DNA of 64,000 nucleotides, from assembly GCF_002776525.5 (NCBI RefSeq), contig NC_045439.1:160797485-160861484 (forward strand), written 5' to 3'. This DNA is from Piliocolobus tephrosceles (lineage: Eukaryota > Chordata > Mammalia > Primates > Cercopithecidae). Positions 1 to 11,599 of this stretch are shown one piece after another; the first letter of the stretch is position 1, and the number at the start of each line of letters is the position of its first letter. The notes under the pieces are model-generated. The model saw nothing but the letters and a program-made list of their open reading frames with translations, was not told the DNA's origin and searched no databases. The position numbers and the translations under genes were made by a program.

Positions 1-1891
1 TTAGCTGTGTGTTTGTCATAAATAGCTCTTATTATTTTGAGATATGCTCCACCAATACCTAGTTTATCAAAAGTTTTTAACATGAAGGAATGTTGAATTT
101 TATCAAAGGCCTTTTCTGCAACTATTGAGATAATCATGTGGTTTTTGTCATTGGTTCTGTTTATGAGATGAATTACATTTATTGATTTGTGTATGTTGAA
201 CCAGACTTTCATCCCAAGAATGAAACCAACTTGATCCTGGTGGATAAGCTTTTTGATGTGCTGCTGGATTTGGTTTGCTGGTATTTTATTGAGGATTTTT
301 GCATCAATGTTCATCAGGGATATTGGCTTGAAGTTTTCTTTTTTTTTTGTTGTGTCTCTGCAAGGTTTTGGTATCAGGATGACGCTGGCCTTGTAAAATG
401 ATTTAGGGAGGAGTCCCTCCTTTTCAATTGTCTGAAATAGTTTCAGAAGGAATGGTACCAGTTCCTCTTTGTACCTCTGGCAGGATTAGACTGTGAATCC
501 ATCTGGTCCTGGACTTTTTTTTTTTGGTTGGTAGGCTATTAATTATTACCTCAATTTAATAAGTAGAATTCAGGTATTCTACTTCTTCCTGGCTTAGTCT
601 TGTGAGGGTGCATGTGTCCAGGAATTTATCCATTTCTTCTAGTTTGTTTGCATAGAGGTGTTTATAGTATTCTCTAATAGTAGTTTGTATTTTTGTGGAG
701 TCAGTGGTGGTATCCTCTTTATCATTTTTTATTTTGTTTATTTGATTCTTCTCTCTTTTCTTCTTTATTAGTCTAGCTAATAGTCTATTTCATTAGCTTT
801 TTCAAAAAACCAGCTCCTGGATTCATTGATTTTTTGAATGGCTTTTCATGTCTCTATCTCCTTCAGTTCTACTGTGATCTTAGCTATTTCTTGTCTTCTG
901 CTAGATTTGAATTTGTTTGCTCTTGCTTCTCTACTTCTTTTAATTGTGATGTTAGGGTGTCAATTTGAGATATCTCTAGCTTTCTGATGTGGGAATTTAG
1001 TGCTATAAATTTCCCTCTTAACACTGCTTTAGCTGTGTTGCAGAGGTTCTACTACGTTGTCTCTTTGTTCTCATTGGTTTCAAATAACTTCTTGATTTCT
1101 GCCTTAATTTCATTATTTATCCAGGAGTCATTCAGGAGCAGGTTGTTCAATTTCTTTGTACTTGTGTTGTTTTGAGTGAGTTTCTGAATCCTGAGTTTAA
1201 TTTGATTGCTCTGTGGTCTGAGAGACTATTTGTTATGATTTCAGTTTTTTTGCATTTTCTGAGTGAGGAGTGTTTTACTTTCAATTATGTGGTCAATTTT
1301 AGAATAAGTGCCATGTGGCACTGAGAAGAATGTATATTCTGTTGATTTGGGATAGAGAGTTATGTAGATGTCTATTAGGTCCACTGGATCCAGAGCTGAG
1401 TTCAAGTCCTGGATATCCTTGTTAATTTTCTGTCTTGTTGATCTAATATTGACAGTGGGGTGTTAAAGTCCCCCAGTATTATTGTGTGGGAGTCTCTATA
1501 GGTCTCTAAGAATTTGTTTTATGAATCTGGGTGCTCTTGTATTGGATGCATATATATTTAGGATAGTGAGCTTATTGCATTGATCTCTTTACCATTATGT
1601 AATGCCCTTCTTTATCTTTTTAAAGTCTGTTTTGTCAGAGACTAGGATTGCAACCCCTGCTTTTTTTTTTTTTTTTTTTTTTTTTTGCTTTCCATTTGCT
1701 TGGTAAGTTTTCCTCCAACCCTTTATTTTGAGCCTATGTATGTCTTTGTATGTGAGATGGGTCTCTTGAATACAGCACACCCATGGGTCTTTAATCTTCA
1801 TCTAATCTGCCAGTCTGTGTCTTTTAATTGGGGGCATGTAGCCCATTTACATTTAAGGTTAATATTGTTATGTGTAAATTTATCCTGTCAT
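1..1891 (-). pseudogene. L1 ORF2 (endonuclease and start of reverse transcriptase), disrupted
   Basis: ORF2p nicks the target DNA and reverse-transcribes L1 RNA. The expected start ATG is at 1891-1889, but codon 4 is TAA (1882-1880) where L1 normally has serine. Endonuclease sequence follows, for example DPWVCCIQETHLTYKDIHRL near 1785-1725. It is interrupted by an expanded A-run (T26 on the plus strand, about 1661-1686). The reverse transcriptase part at 1-400 includes [10 protein letters not shown], where L1 has [10 protein letters not shown]. The motif A aspartate codon is thus GTT (valine) at 122-120. The FADD motif would lie left of the window. Confidence 0.85.
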
Positions 1892-1951
1892 CATGATGCT
1901 ATCTGATTATTTTGCACACTAGTTGATGCAGTTTCTTCATGGTGTCATTGG

Positions 1952-2972
1952 TCTTTATATTTCGGTGTGTTTTTGCAGTGGCTGGTACCAGTTTTTCCTT
2001 TCCATATTTAGTGCTTCCTTCAGGAGCTCTTGCAAGACAAGCCTGGTGGTGACAAAGTCCCTCAGCATTTGCTTGTCTGAAAATGATTTTATTTTTCCTT
2101 TGCTTATGAAGCTTAGTTCGTCTGCATATGAAATTCTGGGTTGAAATTTTTTTTTTTTTTTTTAAGAATGTTGAATATTGGCCTCCACTCTCTTCTGGCT
2201 TGTAGGGTTTCTGCTGAGAGATCTGCTGTTAGTCTTATGGGCTTCCCTTTGTAGGTGACCTGATCTTTCTCTCTGATTGCTCTTAACATTTTTTCCTTCA
2301 TTTCAACCTTGGAGAAGCTGACGATTATGTGTTTTGGGTTGATCTTCTGGTGGAGTATCTTAGTGGTATTCTCTGTATTTCCTGAATTTGAATGTTGACC
2401 TGTCTTGCTAGGTTGGGGAAGTTCTCCTGGATAATATCCTGAAAGGTGTTTTCCAACTTGGTTCCATTCTCCCCATCTCTTTCTGGTACACCAATCAATT
2501 GTAGATTTGGTCTTTTTACATAGTCCCATATTCCTTGGAGGTTTTGTTCATCCCTTTTCATTCTTTTTTCTCTAATCCTATTTGCCTGCCTTATTTCAGC
2601 AAGATGGTCTTCAGTCTCTGATATTCTTTCTTCTGCTTGATTGATTTGGCTATTGATACTCGTGTATGCTTCACAAAGTTCTCATGCTGTGTTTTTCAGC
2701 TCCATCCAGTTATTTATGTTCCTCTCTAAACTGGTTATTATAGTGAGCAGCTCCTGTAACCTTTTATCAAGGTTCTTGGCTTCTCTGCATTGAGTTAGAA
2801 CATGCTCCTTTTCCACAGCGGAGACTTTTTATTATTCATCTTCTGAAGCCTACTTCTGTCAATTCATCCATCTCATTCTCTGTTCAGTTCTGTGCCCTTG
2901 CTGGAGAGGTATTGCAATCATTTGGAGGAGGAGAGGCACTCTGGCCTTTTGGGTTTTCAGCATTTTTTTCAT
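1952..2972 (-). pseudogene. L1 ORF1 (RNA-binding chaperone), disrupted
   Basis: ORF1p is the trimeric RNA-binding protein that coats L1 RNA. The start ATG is read at 2972-2970. Recognisable pieces are the central region IWDYVKRPNLQLIGVPERDG (about 2530-2460), IIQENFPNLARQVNIQIQEI and, in another frame, the C-terminal stretch KGKPIRLTADLSAETLQARR (about 2260-2200). The frame shifts between these pieces, at the latest around 2340-2460. An A-rich run at 2145-2165 breaks the C-terminal part again. The end near 1952 follows the remnant WYQPLQKHTEI. No intact protein is possible. Confidence 0.85.
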
Positions 2973-3760
2973 TGATTCTTTCTCATCTTCATGGGTTTGT
3001 CTAGTTTCGATCTTTGAGGCTGCTGATCCTTAGATGAGGTTTGGTGAGGACTTTTTTGTTGATGCTGTTGTTGTTGCTTCCTGTTTGTCTGTTTTTCTGT
3101 CAATAGTCAGGTCCCTCTTCTGTAGGGTCGGTGTGGTTTGCCGGGGATTCACTTCAGGCCCTATTCATCTGGTTCACTCCTGCACCTGGAGATGTCACTC
3201 AAGGAGGCTGGAGAACAGCAAAGATGGGTGCCTGCTCCTTCCTCTGGGATTTCTGACCTTGAGGGACACCAACCTGATGCCAGTAGGAACGCTCCTGTAT
3301 AGGGTGTCTGCCAACTCCTGTTGGAGGGGCTCACCCAGTGGGGTGGCAAGGGGAGCAGGACCAGTTTAACAAAGCACCTGGCTGTCCCTTGGTGGAAGAA
3401 GTGGCTGTGCTGGGGGGAAACTCACTCTTTTGCACCGCCTGGGTTCCTCAGAACTAGCAGGAGAAAAGACTAAGTCTGCTGGTTTGTGGAGACCACAGCC
3501 ACCCTTCCCGCTAGGGGCTCAGGCCCAGGGAGCTCAGAGTTCTATCCCTGAGGACCTGGCTGGAGTTGCTGGAGTTCCTGTAGGGAGGCCCTGCCCAGTG
3601 AGGAGGGAGGGGTCCAGGTCAGGCCTGAAGAGGCGCTCTATCGCAGTCTGGCACAGCCGGCATGTTGGGCTGTGGGGAATACCTCCTGGGACCAAGCCGT
3701 CCAGCCTCCCTGGTTCCAGCAGGGGAAAAGTACAGCCTGGAGATACAGAGATGTGTGGGA

Positions 3761-4394
3761 CATTTTTAAATGCCTCTGGTCAGTTGCTTTCTCCCCTCTT
3801 GTCACCAAAACGAGTCCCAGGAAGCTCCTGGGCATCTCTGGTCCTCACGCCCACCCTGCCCCATTCCGAGGTGGGGCAGATGGCAGAGGATACAGCTCCT
3901 TTCCCTCCTAAGTGCCTGGAAGAGGCAGAAAACAAGCAAAAGCCATGCTAGACACCAGAGAGGGGCATTTGACACCCAATAAAAGGTGTTTCACTCCTCC
4001 GGGGGAATACACTTTAAGACAAAACATTTTCACAGACAGGCAGGTGGAGGGGATGAAGAAATTTGACTCAGGGGTCACGTCAGCTTGGGAAGCTGTGTGG
4101 GTGCATTTGGGTGACATGCCTGCTTGCTGGCACGACAACAGCTCCACTCTGGTTTTCTTTCCCTCAGTCCCTCCTGAAAATGGTGCAGGTAAAGGATCTG
4201 GGCTTGGTTTTGTTTTTTCTTGTCTCAAGCATAATGGGCTTTCCTGGGTCTCAGGAGCAGGTAGGAGACATGCCCTGGAAACATGTGAACAAAGCACTAA
4301 AATCAGTCATTTCCATGGATTGGGTGCCTATAGCAAAACAAGAACTTTATATATGTGTGTGTAATATGTGTATCTGTATATATATCATATGTGT
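3761..4394. other. No gene recognised; unique sequence
   Basis: Overlapping open frames exist on both strands (for example 3908-4297 minus and 3912-4364 plus). None shows a domain, splice context or composition that supports coding. A short imperfect TG/TA-rich tract lies at 4351-4395. Confidence 0.5.
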
Positions 4395-4545
4395 ACATGA
4401 TCTCATTTAATTTATTATTATACACATTTTATAGTGAGGAAAATCAAGACTTCAGGAATTAACTTGCTCAAGTTTAGTTAAGTAGAGAGGGAGGAGCTGG
4501 GATTCTAGCCCTTGTTTGTCTGTTTACAAAGTCCCGCATCTACTC
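4395..4545 (-). repeat. MIR SINE fragment
   Basis: It matches the MIR core read backwards: a block like ATCTCATTTAATTTATT, then CATTTTATAGTGAGGAAAAT, then a GGAGCTGGGATTCTAGCCC tail. In MIR these correspond to the reverse complement of its 3' half. It is old and diverged, with approximate ends. Confidence 0.7.
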
Positions 4546-5554
4546 CTTGCACAGAACTAGTAGGACTAGCACTTCTCTTTTCGTCCATCTAAAAGAGAAG
4601 CCACAGGAAGGGGCCCTGACATACCAGCCCTTTTCTCCAGTTTCCACTGGTGGCCCCAACCAGCTTCAGTTTCCACGATTGATTTGTTGTAAATAAAACC
4701 TTGGAGGTGTGCAGTCAGGGATTTCACCAAGCACCCATCCCTGCTCTGGATATGAAGGCAATTGTCTCCCGACAAGGAAAAAGTTGAGCTTGTATTTGGA
4801 TCGATGTGTTTGTTACTTAAACAAAGACAGCATCAACTAAGAACTGGAACAAAATGTCCCCTGTGCTCTGAAATTCCACCGTTATGAAATATTGTCTGAG
4901 CTACCACTGCACTGATGAGGTTACCTTTTAATATACAGACACAACGATGCGGCATCCCAGTCGATTTCTTGCTGAACTATTATAAAACGTTGTTTACCTT
5001 CATGTCATTTTTTTTTAATGTTTGCTTTCCACTCTCATCCAGACTGCACCAAGCCGATGACTGACCTACTTTTGCTGCAGTGCTGGGTTTGCTTTTAATT
5101 ATAGCAATTACAGTGCCCAGATCACTGGCATCATCCCCAGGATGTTGGGTTTTTTCTTCATGTTATTGTTACCCAGATTACACAGCTGTTGTGCCAACAT
5201 GAAGCCTTCTAATGACCCGGAGATAGGGCTGGCGGTGCTATAGACACGTCAGAGATCAGCACAAGTCTGTTAGAGGTCAGCGCAAGTCTGTTTTCACGTT
5301 AGAGGCCAGCCCAGTGGCTGCTGGGCTGACTCCATTGTGGAGAACTGATACTTGTGCTGCCCTATAATGTCCTAGACAAGGAAGGATCCTTTAAGGAGAC
5401 CCAGCTTTAAGGAGGGTGAGCCATTTGAGTTCTAAAAGAGTTTTCAGAGTGAAACTAAAATCTTGCCAGAAAGAACTAATTTCCAGATGCCTTGTTCTTC
5501 CTTCTTTCTCCTTCTCTCCTTTGCTGGCTTCCTTCTCTTCTTACTGTTAATGTC
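4546..5554. other. No gene recognised; unique sequence with a small imperfect tandem repeat
   Basis: I see no repeat family and no coding signal. At about 5245-5320 the motif AGAGRYCAGCRCAAGTCTGTT occurs twice, with a third partial AGAGGCCAGCCCAGT. This is a short imperfect duplication. Confidence 0.5.
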
Positions 5555-6030
5555 TATCTTAGTCGCCTCAAGCGGACATAATAAATATCAGAGACTGGAT
5601 GGCTTAAACAACAACATTTATTTCTTGCAGTTCAGGAGTCTGGAATTCCAAGATCAAAGTGCCAGCAGATTCAGTGTCTGGTGAGGGCCCACCACCTGGT
5701 TCATGATGTGCAATTTAAGTCATAGCAAAGGTTTATGTTTCATTTCAGGAAGCATTGCTTTTGTTTTGTTTTGTTTTATTTTGACAGAGTTTTACTCTTG
5801 TCACCCAGAAGTTGGCCATCTTCTCATTGTATCCTCACATGGTGGAGGGCACAGAGAGGAGCAAGCTCTCTCCTGTATCTTCTTATAAGGGCACTAAGCC
5901 CACTCATGAGGGCCCTATCCTCATGACCTAATCATCTTCCAAAGGTTTCGTCTCCTAACACCAGCCCACTGGGAAGTGGGCCTCAACATATGAATTTTGG
6001 AGACACCCAAACATCCCATTAACGGTAGTA
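5555..6030 (-). repeat. MLT1-type ERVL-MaLR LTR with an internal foreign insert
   Basis: Read on the minus strand it runs from a start like CCAAAATTCATATGTTGAGG to a tail AATAAATGTTGTTGTTTAAG, with the typical middle blocks CATGAGGGCCCTCATGAGTG and TGTGAGGATACAATGAGAAG. That is the MLT1 LTR layout. About 100 bp at 5708-5812 do not belong to the LTR. The right part of that insert looks like a tiny antisense Alu fragment (TTTTACTCTTGTCACCCAG). Confidence 0.75.
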
Positions 6031-6084
6031 CCCAAATTCAAAACATCTATTGAGCAACCTGTTTACAAGAACTGGCAATAAGAG

Positions 6085-6275
6085 TAATAGGTACCATTTA
6101 TAGAGGTTGCACTATAGGTAAGAATTAACTCCGTTCATCTTTCTGTCAATCCTAAACAGTCAGGATTCTTATTAACCCTACTTTTCAGATAGAAAAACTG
6201 TGGCGGATGGAGATAGGTGAACTAACCTTTCTGAGTTGCAGGAGCAGGGTTCTGATGCAGGTGATCTGCAGCCTC
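6085..6275 (-). repeat. MIR SINE fragment
   Basis: The reverse-oriented MIR core is visible as GGTACCATTTATAGAG, then CTACTTTTCAGATAGAAAAA, then GCAGGAGCAGGGTTCTGATG. It abuts the minisatellite that starts at 6282. Confidence 0.6.
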
Positions 6276-6281
6276 CGCAGT

Positions 6282-6634
6282 GAGCTCTTCCATTGCCAGA
6301 ACACAGTAGAACGCCAGTGCAGAGCTCTCCCATTGCCAGAACACAGCAGAACGCCTGTGTAGAGCTCTCCCATTGCCAGAACACGGTAGAACAGCAGTGC
6401 AGAGCTCTCCCATTGCCAGAACACAGTAGAACGCCAGTGCAGAGCTCTCCCATTGCCAGAACACAGAACGCCCGTGTAGAGCTCTCCCATTGCCAGAACA
6501 CAGTAGAATACCAGTGCAGAGCTCTCCATTACCAGAACACAGTAGAACGCCAGTGCAGAGCTCTCCCATTGCCAGAACACAGAACGCCTGTGCAGAGCTC
6601 TCCCATTGCCAGAACACAGTAGAACGCCAGTGTA
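6282..6634. repeat. 40-bp minisatellite, nine units
   Basis: Nine head-to-tail copies of a 40-bp unit begin GAGCTCTCCCATTGCCAGAA and end CACAGTAGAACGCCAGTGCA. Units start at 6282, 6322, 6362, 6402, 6442, 6479, 6519, 6558 and 6595. Their lengths are 40, 40, 40, 40, 37, 40, 39, 37 and 40. Units 2, 5 and 8 share a variant end (CCTGTG or CCCGTG instead of CCAGTG), and units 5 and 8 share the same 3-bp deletion. This shows a higher-order period of three units. Because 40 is not a multiple of three, repeat-encoded frames stay open in several phases on both strands. These are by-products, not genes. Confidence 0.97.
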
Positions 6635-7104
6635 GACAGCTGCCTGGGGAGTGGCCCCCACCCCCACAGAGCTCAAGGGAGGCAGGGAGTCGAACATCAC
6701 AAAGTCACAGAGCTTTACCACTCAGAGGGAAACCAGCCCCAAATTAACTAAATTGATAGTATAGAAAAGAGGGTGGTGATTAACGCTTCTTATTCTTCTA
6801 GTTTGATGAAACACACGTAGGCAAATCTAATTAATTCTCACCTCCATAGTAGGGCCTGGGATGACTCAGACAGCAAGGTGCAGAGTTAATCTCAGATGCT
6901 TCTTATAGGAAAGCTGAGCATGTGGCCCTACCTAACAGAACTCCATTTTCAAGTTTCAAGCCCCTTCCAGAAGCAAACACTAATTTACTTAGAAATCCTT
7001 GATATGCTAATTACAAATCACTCTCACCTACTCATTAGAGTAACTCCCCCAAGGAATTTCGCCTTCCTTTAGCTCCATACTGATTACAGGTCTATTCTTA
7101 AAGT
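6635..7104. other. No gene or repeat recognised
   Basis: AT-moderate unique sequence without a coding frame I can support. Confidence 0.5.
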
Positions 7105-7300
7105 ACGGCAGAATGGTAAAGAATGAGCGATCAGGGTTGGAATCCAGACCCTTCCATTCACTGACTGTAATTTTGGACAAGTTACTTAGCTTTTAGTGAG
7201 TCTCAGGTTTCTTCCCTGTAAAATAGTGACAACTATATCCTTCTCTGGTCTGCAGGCTGTGAAGAAGAAATGATGGTCAATTCCTCTGATGAGGCCAGGG
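7105..7300 (+). repeat. MIR SINE
   Basis: The sense MIR layout is clear: GGTTGGAATCCAGACCCTTC, then TGTAATTTTGGACAAGTTAC, then TCTCAGGTTTCTTCCCTGTA, then AAATAGTGACAACTATA. Confidence 0.8.
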
Positions 7301-8876
7301 AGAGTTTGCAATACACATTGCTGGTTGGTACTCATGCATCTGGATTTTGACTTTTCATTAATTCCAACTGCTCTCCTTCTAATACACATAAATATGAGAG
7401 GATTTTTCTTGTTTCTTTCATTACTCATACAGATTTCTTTCAGTAAAGAAATCTATCTAATACTGTGCAGTGATTATCCTGGTATTCTGTTGAAGTTGTT
7501 TAATTATAAAATGCTAAGGGCAGAAGTGAGACCAGAGATTTCTCTCCACATCAGTACTTAGAGAGGAATGTGTCCTCTCCCATGGCGTCACATGAATCCG
7601 ACTAGTTTTTCAAAGGCCGTAAGAAATTCTGTGGTTTATTGATACATCTTTTCTTCTCTGGTAGTCAGAAGAGCAGTTTCCTTGCTTCTCAGGATATTTA
7701 TAAAGAATGACCTTTAGTCTTTGCTAAGTGGCTCTTGTGACCATCTGCTCCATGAAACACGGGGATTCGTTAGACATTACACCTGCGCACTTTTGTCTTT
7801 CAGTCTAGGTGGAGTTCATAGCAATTGGTCTGGGCATGAGAAGTGAAAAACAATTAAATTAAAACCAGGTGTAAAGGGTCCAGACTTTGCAATGGGATAA
7901 ACAGCAGTGCTGTGGCCTGACTTAGGGGGCAAGGCACAGGTATGTTTATTGGGGGGCGTGTGATCTATTTAGCTCTTGGCACACAGAGCTTGAAGTTTTT
8001 GAGACGTCCTAGGGGAGATTTCAGTGAGACATTCAGGGATGGATCTGTGGTAGCAACCCTGGCTTGAGACGTGCTAGCAAGTAGATGGGAGTTGGAAACA
8101 AGAAAGAAAGTAAAATAGCCCAACAAGTATGTAGACCATGAAATGGGTTCAAGATGCCTGTAAGGAGCCAAGACTGGAGGAAGGGCTGTGGTCCTGGAAG
8201 CAGGAGGAACATGCAGTGAGTTGGGCAGACACGGTGGACCGGCACTCCACCTGCGTGTCACCCTTTCTCCAGTGGGAGACATTAGAACATACGTAAACAA
8301 GCAGCAGAAACATTTTCCAGATGCCCTTGCAACTAAGGCCTGAAATCATAGTTAGCTTCTGCAGTTAGGTGGATATGGACAGCTGCAGGAAGGCAGAGGC
8401 CACCTTCCTCCTGCTGGTCCTGCCGGCATGAGCTGCAGGGCCCTGGGAGTCGGGGTGGTTGTGACGGCTGGACTCAGCATTCCGGTGGGTTGTCACCAAC
8501 GCTGTACAAACAGAGAGGTGGGTGTGGAGGACACAGTGTGACCACAGCAGCAGCCTCCCTGCCTCTGGATCCTGCTTTGTCGACATGCCTCTAAGCTCTG
8601 CATCTCAGCAGAAGTCCACTGACCTCTGCTTCTGTAGTTCATTCAGTGATTTCTGTTATGCAACTAATTTCTTGGATTAAATTTTTTTTTTTCTTATTGA
8701 AATACCTAGACTTTCTGTTTTCTTACATGGAACTGGGACTGTTGAAGGGATTTAAGGAAGTAAGGAAGATAATATTTCAACAAGGGGGGCATGTATCAGT
8801 ATCACATGTTGCCAAGGTGAAATGCAAACGATGTCTACTGGACTTGGAGGTTGTTCCCTACAAAGAGGTTCCAGCA
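7301..8876. other. No gene recognised; unique sequence
   Basis: Short frames at 7965-8300 and 8365-8586 (both minus) have no recognisable domain. No repeat family was recognised. Confidence 0.5.
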
Positions 8877-9165
8877 GCTGGGCACAGTGGCTCAAGCCTG
8901 TAACCCAGCACTTTGGGAGGCTGAGGTGGGTGAATTACCTGAGGTCAGGAGTTCGAGACCAGTCTGGCCGACATGGCGAAACCCTATCTCTACTAAAAAT
9001 ATAAAAATTAGCTGGGTATGGTGGCACGTGCCTGTAATCCCAGCTACTCAGGAGGCTGAGGCAGGAGAATCACTTGAACTTGGGAGGTGACTTGCAGTGA
9101 GCCGAGACTGTGCCACTGTACTCCAGCCTGGGCAACAAGAACAAAACTCCGTTTCAAAAAAAAAA
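8877..9165 (+). mobile_element. AluS, full length
   Basis: It starts AGCTGGGCACAGTGGCTCA, has two monomers separated by an A-rich linker (TACTAAAAATATAAAAATTA), and ends in a short A tail. RNA polymerase III box B is recognisable as GTTCGAGACC near 8951-8960. The diagnostic positions look like AluS. Confidence 0.93.
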
Positions 9166-9334
9166 GAGTTTTCAGGGGTGTGATGGGGTAGGCAGCAGGG
9201 CTACCTAGACAGGTGAGTACCTCATGACAGGCTGGGGTTTGGAATTCCATCAGTGGTCCTTAATTAGTTATTTAACAACTATTAACAGATATTGTAAACT
9301 CCATTAGGCTCATAACTCATACGTCGGCTGTCCC

Positions 9335-9648
9335 CTAGACCTGAGCTACTATAACAACTTACCTTATATTGAATGGCTAATAAGCAACAGAGATTTATTA
9401 CTCACAGTTCTGGAGCTTGGGAGTCCTAGATGGAAAGTGCCAGCACACTCAGTGTCCGGTGAGGGCTTCTTGCATCATAGATGGTGCCTTCTTGCTGTGT
9501 TCTCACATGGCTGAAGGGGCAAGGGAGCTTTTACAAGGGCACTATAAGAGCTTTTACAAGGGCCCCACCTCCCAATACTACCACCTTGGCAGTTAGGATT
9601 TCAACATACACATTTTGGGGAGACACAAATATTTAGTCCACAGCATTC
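9335..9648 (-). repeat. MaLR LTR (MLT1 or MSTD type)
   Basis: Read on the plus strand it has the reversed MaLR layout: CAGAGATTTATTACTCACAG, then TGTTCTCACATGGCTGAAGG, then CAACATACACATTTTGGGGA. The motif GAGCTTTTACAAGGGC occurs twice about 24 bp apart (9526 and 9550), a small internal duplication. Confidence 0.75.
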
Positions 9649-10307
9649 CCTCTGTATAAGAGCTTTGTTGAAAATGAAGAAGTCACTGGAGACTGTTGGG
9701 GAGAGAGTGAAGAGGACTAACATAGCATAAAGCGTTTCACACGAAGACACCTTGATTGGACATGCTTCCTCCTGGAGATTCTTTCTTTCTTTTCCATGAC
9801 TGCTGTGTCTACTCTGCCCTTCTTGTGTGCTTTGGCCAACCCACAGGGCCCCTGACTCTGTCCAGACATCCCGTTCCCTTCTTAGACCTGCTCCCCGTCT
9901 CGTGCAGCGATTGAGCATGGTGGAAGCATTGGTTTCCAAGCTTGCACCCATCATTATTCATGACTCATGAGTGTGCTCCATTAGCTCTGCGTAAATCAGC
10001 CAATCAAGCTTTCGGGATCAGCTCTCTCTAGATGCATGAGCCTTTATAAAGAACGAAAAAAGTTTACTTTTCATCCCTTCAAACTCACATAAGGAATTTC
10101 TTACATACACTGAAAAAGAATATGAGTAATATGCATTCCACTGATCACATAAGAAGACTCTAGTAGATACTTGAGTTCATTGGTAGAGGATTTAAACTTT
10201 TAATTGTGATGTTTACTGCTTCCTTATAAGTTAATGGGTAGTAGAGAGAAAATAAAAATTATTAGGATGTGGAGGTCAAGAAACAAAGCGGCTGAGTTTT
10301 AGATGGT
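9649..10307. other. No gene recognised
   Basis: The minus-strand frame 9601-9954 overlaps the LTR end and shows no domain. The rest is AT-rich unique sequence. Confidence 0.5.
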
Positions 10308-10721
10308 GTGTTAGGTAGTTATTGTATTACTGTAAAGAAATATCTGAGACTGAGGACTTTATAAAGAAAAGATGTTTAATTGGCTCGTGGTTTGGCAGGC
10401 CGTACAGGAATTACGGCACCAGCATCTGCCTCTGGTGAGGCATCAGGAAACTTACTATCATGATGGAAGGCAAAGGGGGAGCCAGCCATCACATGGCAAG
10501 AGTGGGAACAAGAGAGAAGGGAGGAAGAGTCATGCTCCTTTAAACAACCAGCTCCCACCTGAACTCACAGAGCAAGAACTCACTACCACGGGGATGGCAC
10601 CAAGCCATTTATGAGGTATCCACCCTCATGACACAAACATCTCCCACCAGTCCTCACCTCCAACCTTAGGGGTCCCATTTAACGTGGGATTTGGAGGGGA
10701 CAAAACACCCAGACCACATCA
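10308..10721 (-). repeat. MST-type MaLR LTR (MSTB-like)
   Basis: The reversed LTR layout is GAGACTGAGGACTTTATAAA, then GAGGCATCAGGAAACTTACT, then ATGATGGAAGGCAAAGGGGG, and an end at CAGACCACATCA. This matches the remembered MST/THE1 family consensus. Confidence 0.85.
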
Positions 10722-11526
10722 GATGGGTCATCCATGAGAATGGCGAGGGACCCAGGCTGACGGCGTCCCTGTGGGTGGCAAGGAGGGTGGTGGACCCAGA
10801 GCTGATGTGATCAATGAGTAAGTGGGAGAGAGGACACGGGGTGGCCAGGCTTTGGATGGGTGGATGAGAGTAGGGGAGGCTTTCGGATGATAATCAGGGA
10901 GTGATACGTACTGTGAAAATGGCATTGGGAGAGAGAGAAAGCCCCTCACTATACTTTTGTTTGGGAAAATAAAGGTTGCATTAATATGTAGAAGAACAGG
11001 AATCAAAGCTTGCTGGGAAGCTAGTTCAGTGGCCCAGAAAAGAAACGAGGGATTTCACAGCGTCCGTGAGAGGACTGGAGCAGGGATGGACTATGTACCA
11101 GCTGCTCTGCTAGGGATGCTTTTCTAGTAGTAGTGGCAGTGGGAATTGGAAAGAGGGTCAGGGTAAGACCAGTACCGAGCTCTGAAATCTCATGGCAGAG
11201 CACCACACAGGCTGAAAGCCAGGCTCACGAAATGCCCAATACTGTCCAGGGAACTGGGCCAGAGAGTGGCTTGGGAGCCAGGATTCCTCCGTCGTGTGAG
11301 GCTGCCATCCCAGTGCATTCTCCCAGGTTATGGCGAAATGTAGGGCAGTCAGTTGTGTGAGCTCACTATTGCATATGAAGAAAACAGTAGAGACTCTAAG
11401 ACAATAACAAGATACATAAGAAAATGGTTAGCTATGGAGTGTGGAAGGCAAAAGAGCAAAGGGGACAGGATTGGCAGAGACACATCTCTGAAAATACTTT
11501 TAAAGATAAACTTGACTTTTGAACTG
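10722..11526. other. No gene recognised
   Basis: Short overlapping frames on both strands (10728-11006 minus, 11133-11360 plus) show no family features. Confidence 0.5.
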
Positions 11527-11529
11527 GGT

Positions 11530-11567
<38 letters not shown>

Positions 11568-11570
11568 TGT
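11527..11570. repeat. (GT)n microsatellite
   Basis: About 18 nearly perfect GT units, followed by a degenerate TGTGTG tract to about 11613. The frames through it encode only Cys-Val or His-Thr runs. Confidence 0.95.
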
Positions 11571-11599
11571 CCGTGTGTGTCTCTCTGTATGTGTGCATG

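Larger units (their letters stand above)
1..3760 (-). mobile_element. LINE-1 (primate L1), 5' part; continues past the left edge
   Basis: On the minus strand the order is 5'UTR (about 3760-2973), ORF1 (2972 to about 1952), a short spacer and ORF2 (from 1891 to beyond position 1). The 5'UTR contains a stretch I recall from older primate L1s around 3650-3740, where the minus strand reads ACAGCCCAACATGCCGGCTG, and it does not resemble the youngest L1PA 5'UTR. That points to an L1PB or old L1PA lineage. The 3' end lies outside the window. The 5' boundary near 3760 is approximate, because the match fades into unique sequence. Both ORFs are broken, so the copy is dead. Confidence 0.9.

Noticed and set aside
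2113..2561. Two overlapping frames with protein-like sequence
   Set aside because: They are frame-shifted pieces of L1 ORF1, not host genes.
3430..3951. 173-codon plus frame rich in Gly, Pro and Ser
   Set aside because: It lies antisense to an L1 5'UTR, which is GC-rich and poor in stops.
6282..6634. Repeat array resembling a CRISPR
   Set aside because: Units are contiguous without spacers, and the genome is primate. It is a minisatellite.
6178..6721. Long open frames on both strands encoding repeats such as VLAMGELCTG and LPEHSRTPVQSS
   Set aside because: They come from the 40-bp tandem array, whose unit lacks stops in several phases. No non-repeat domain was seen.
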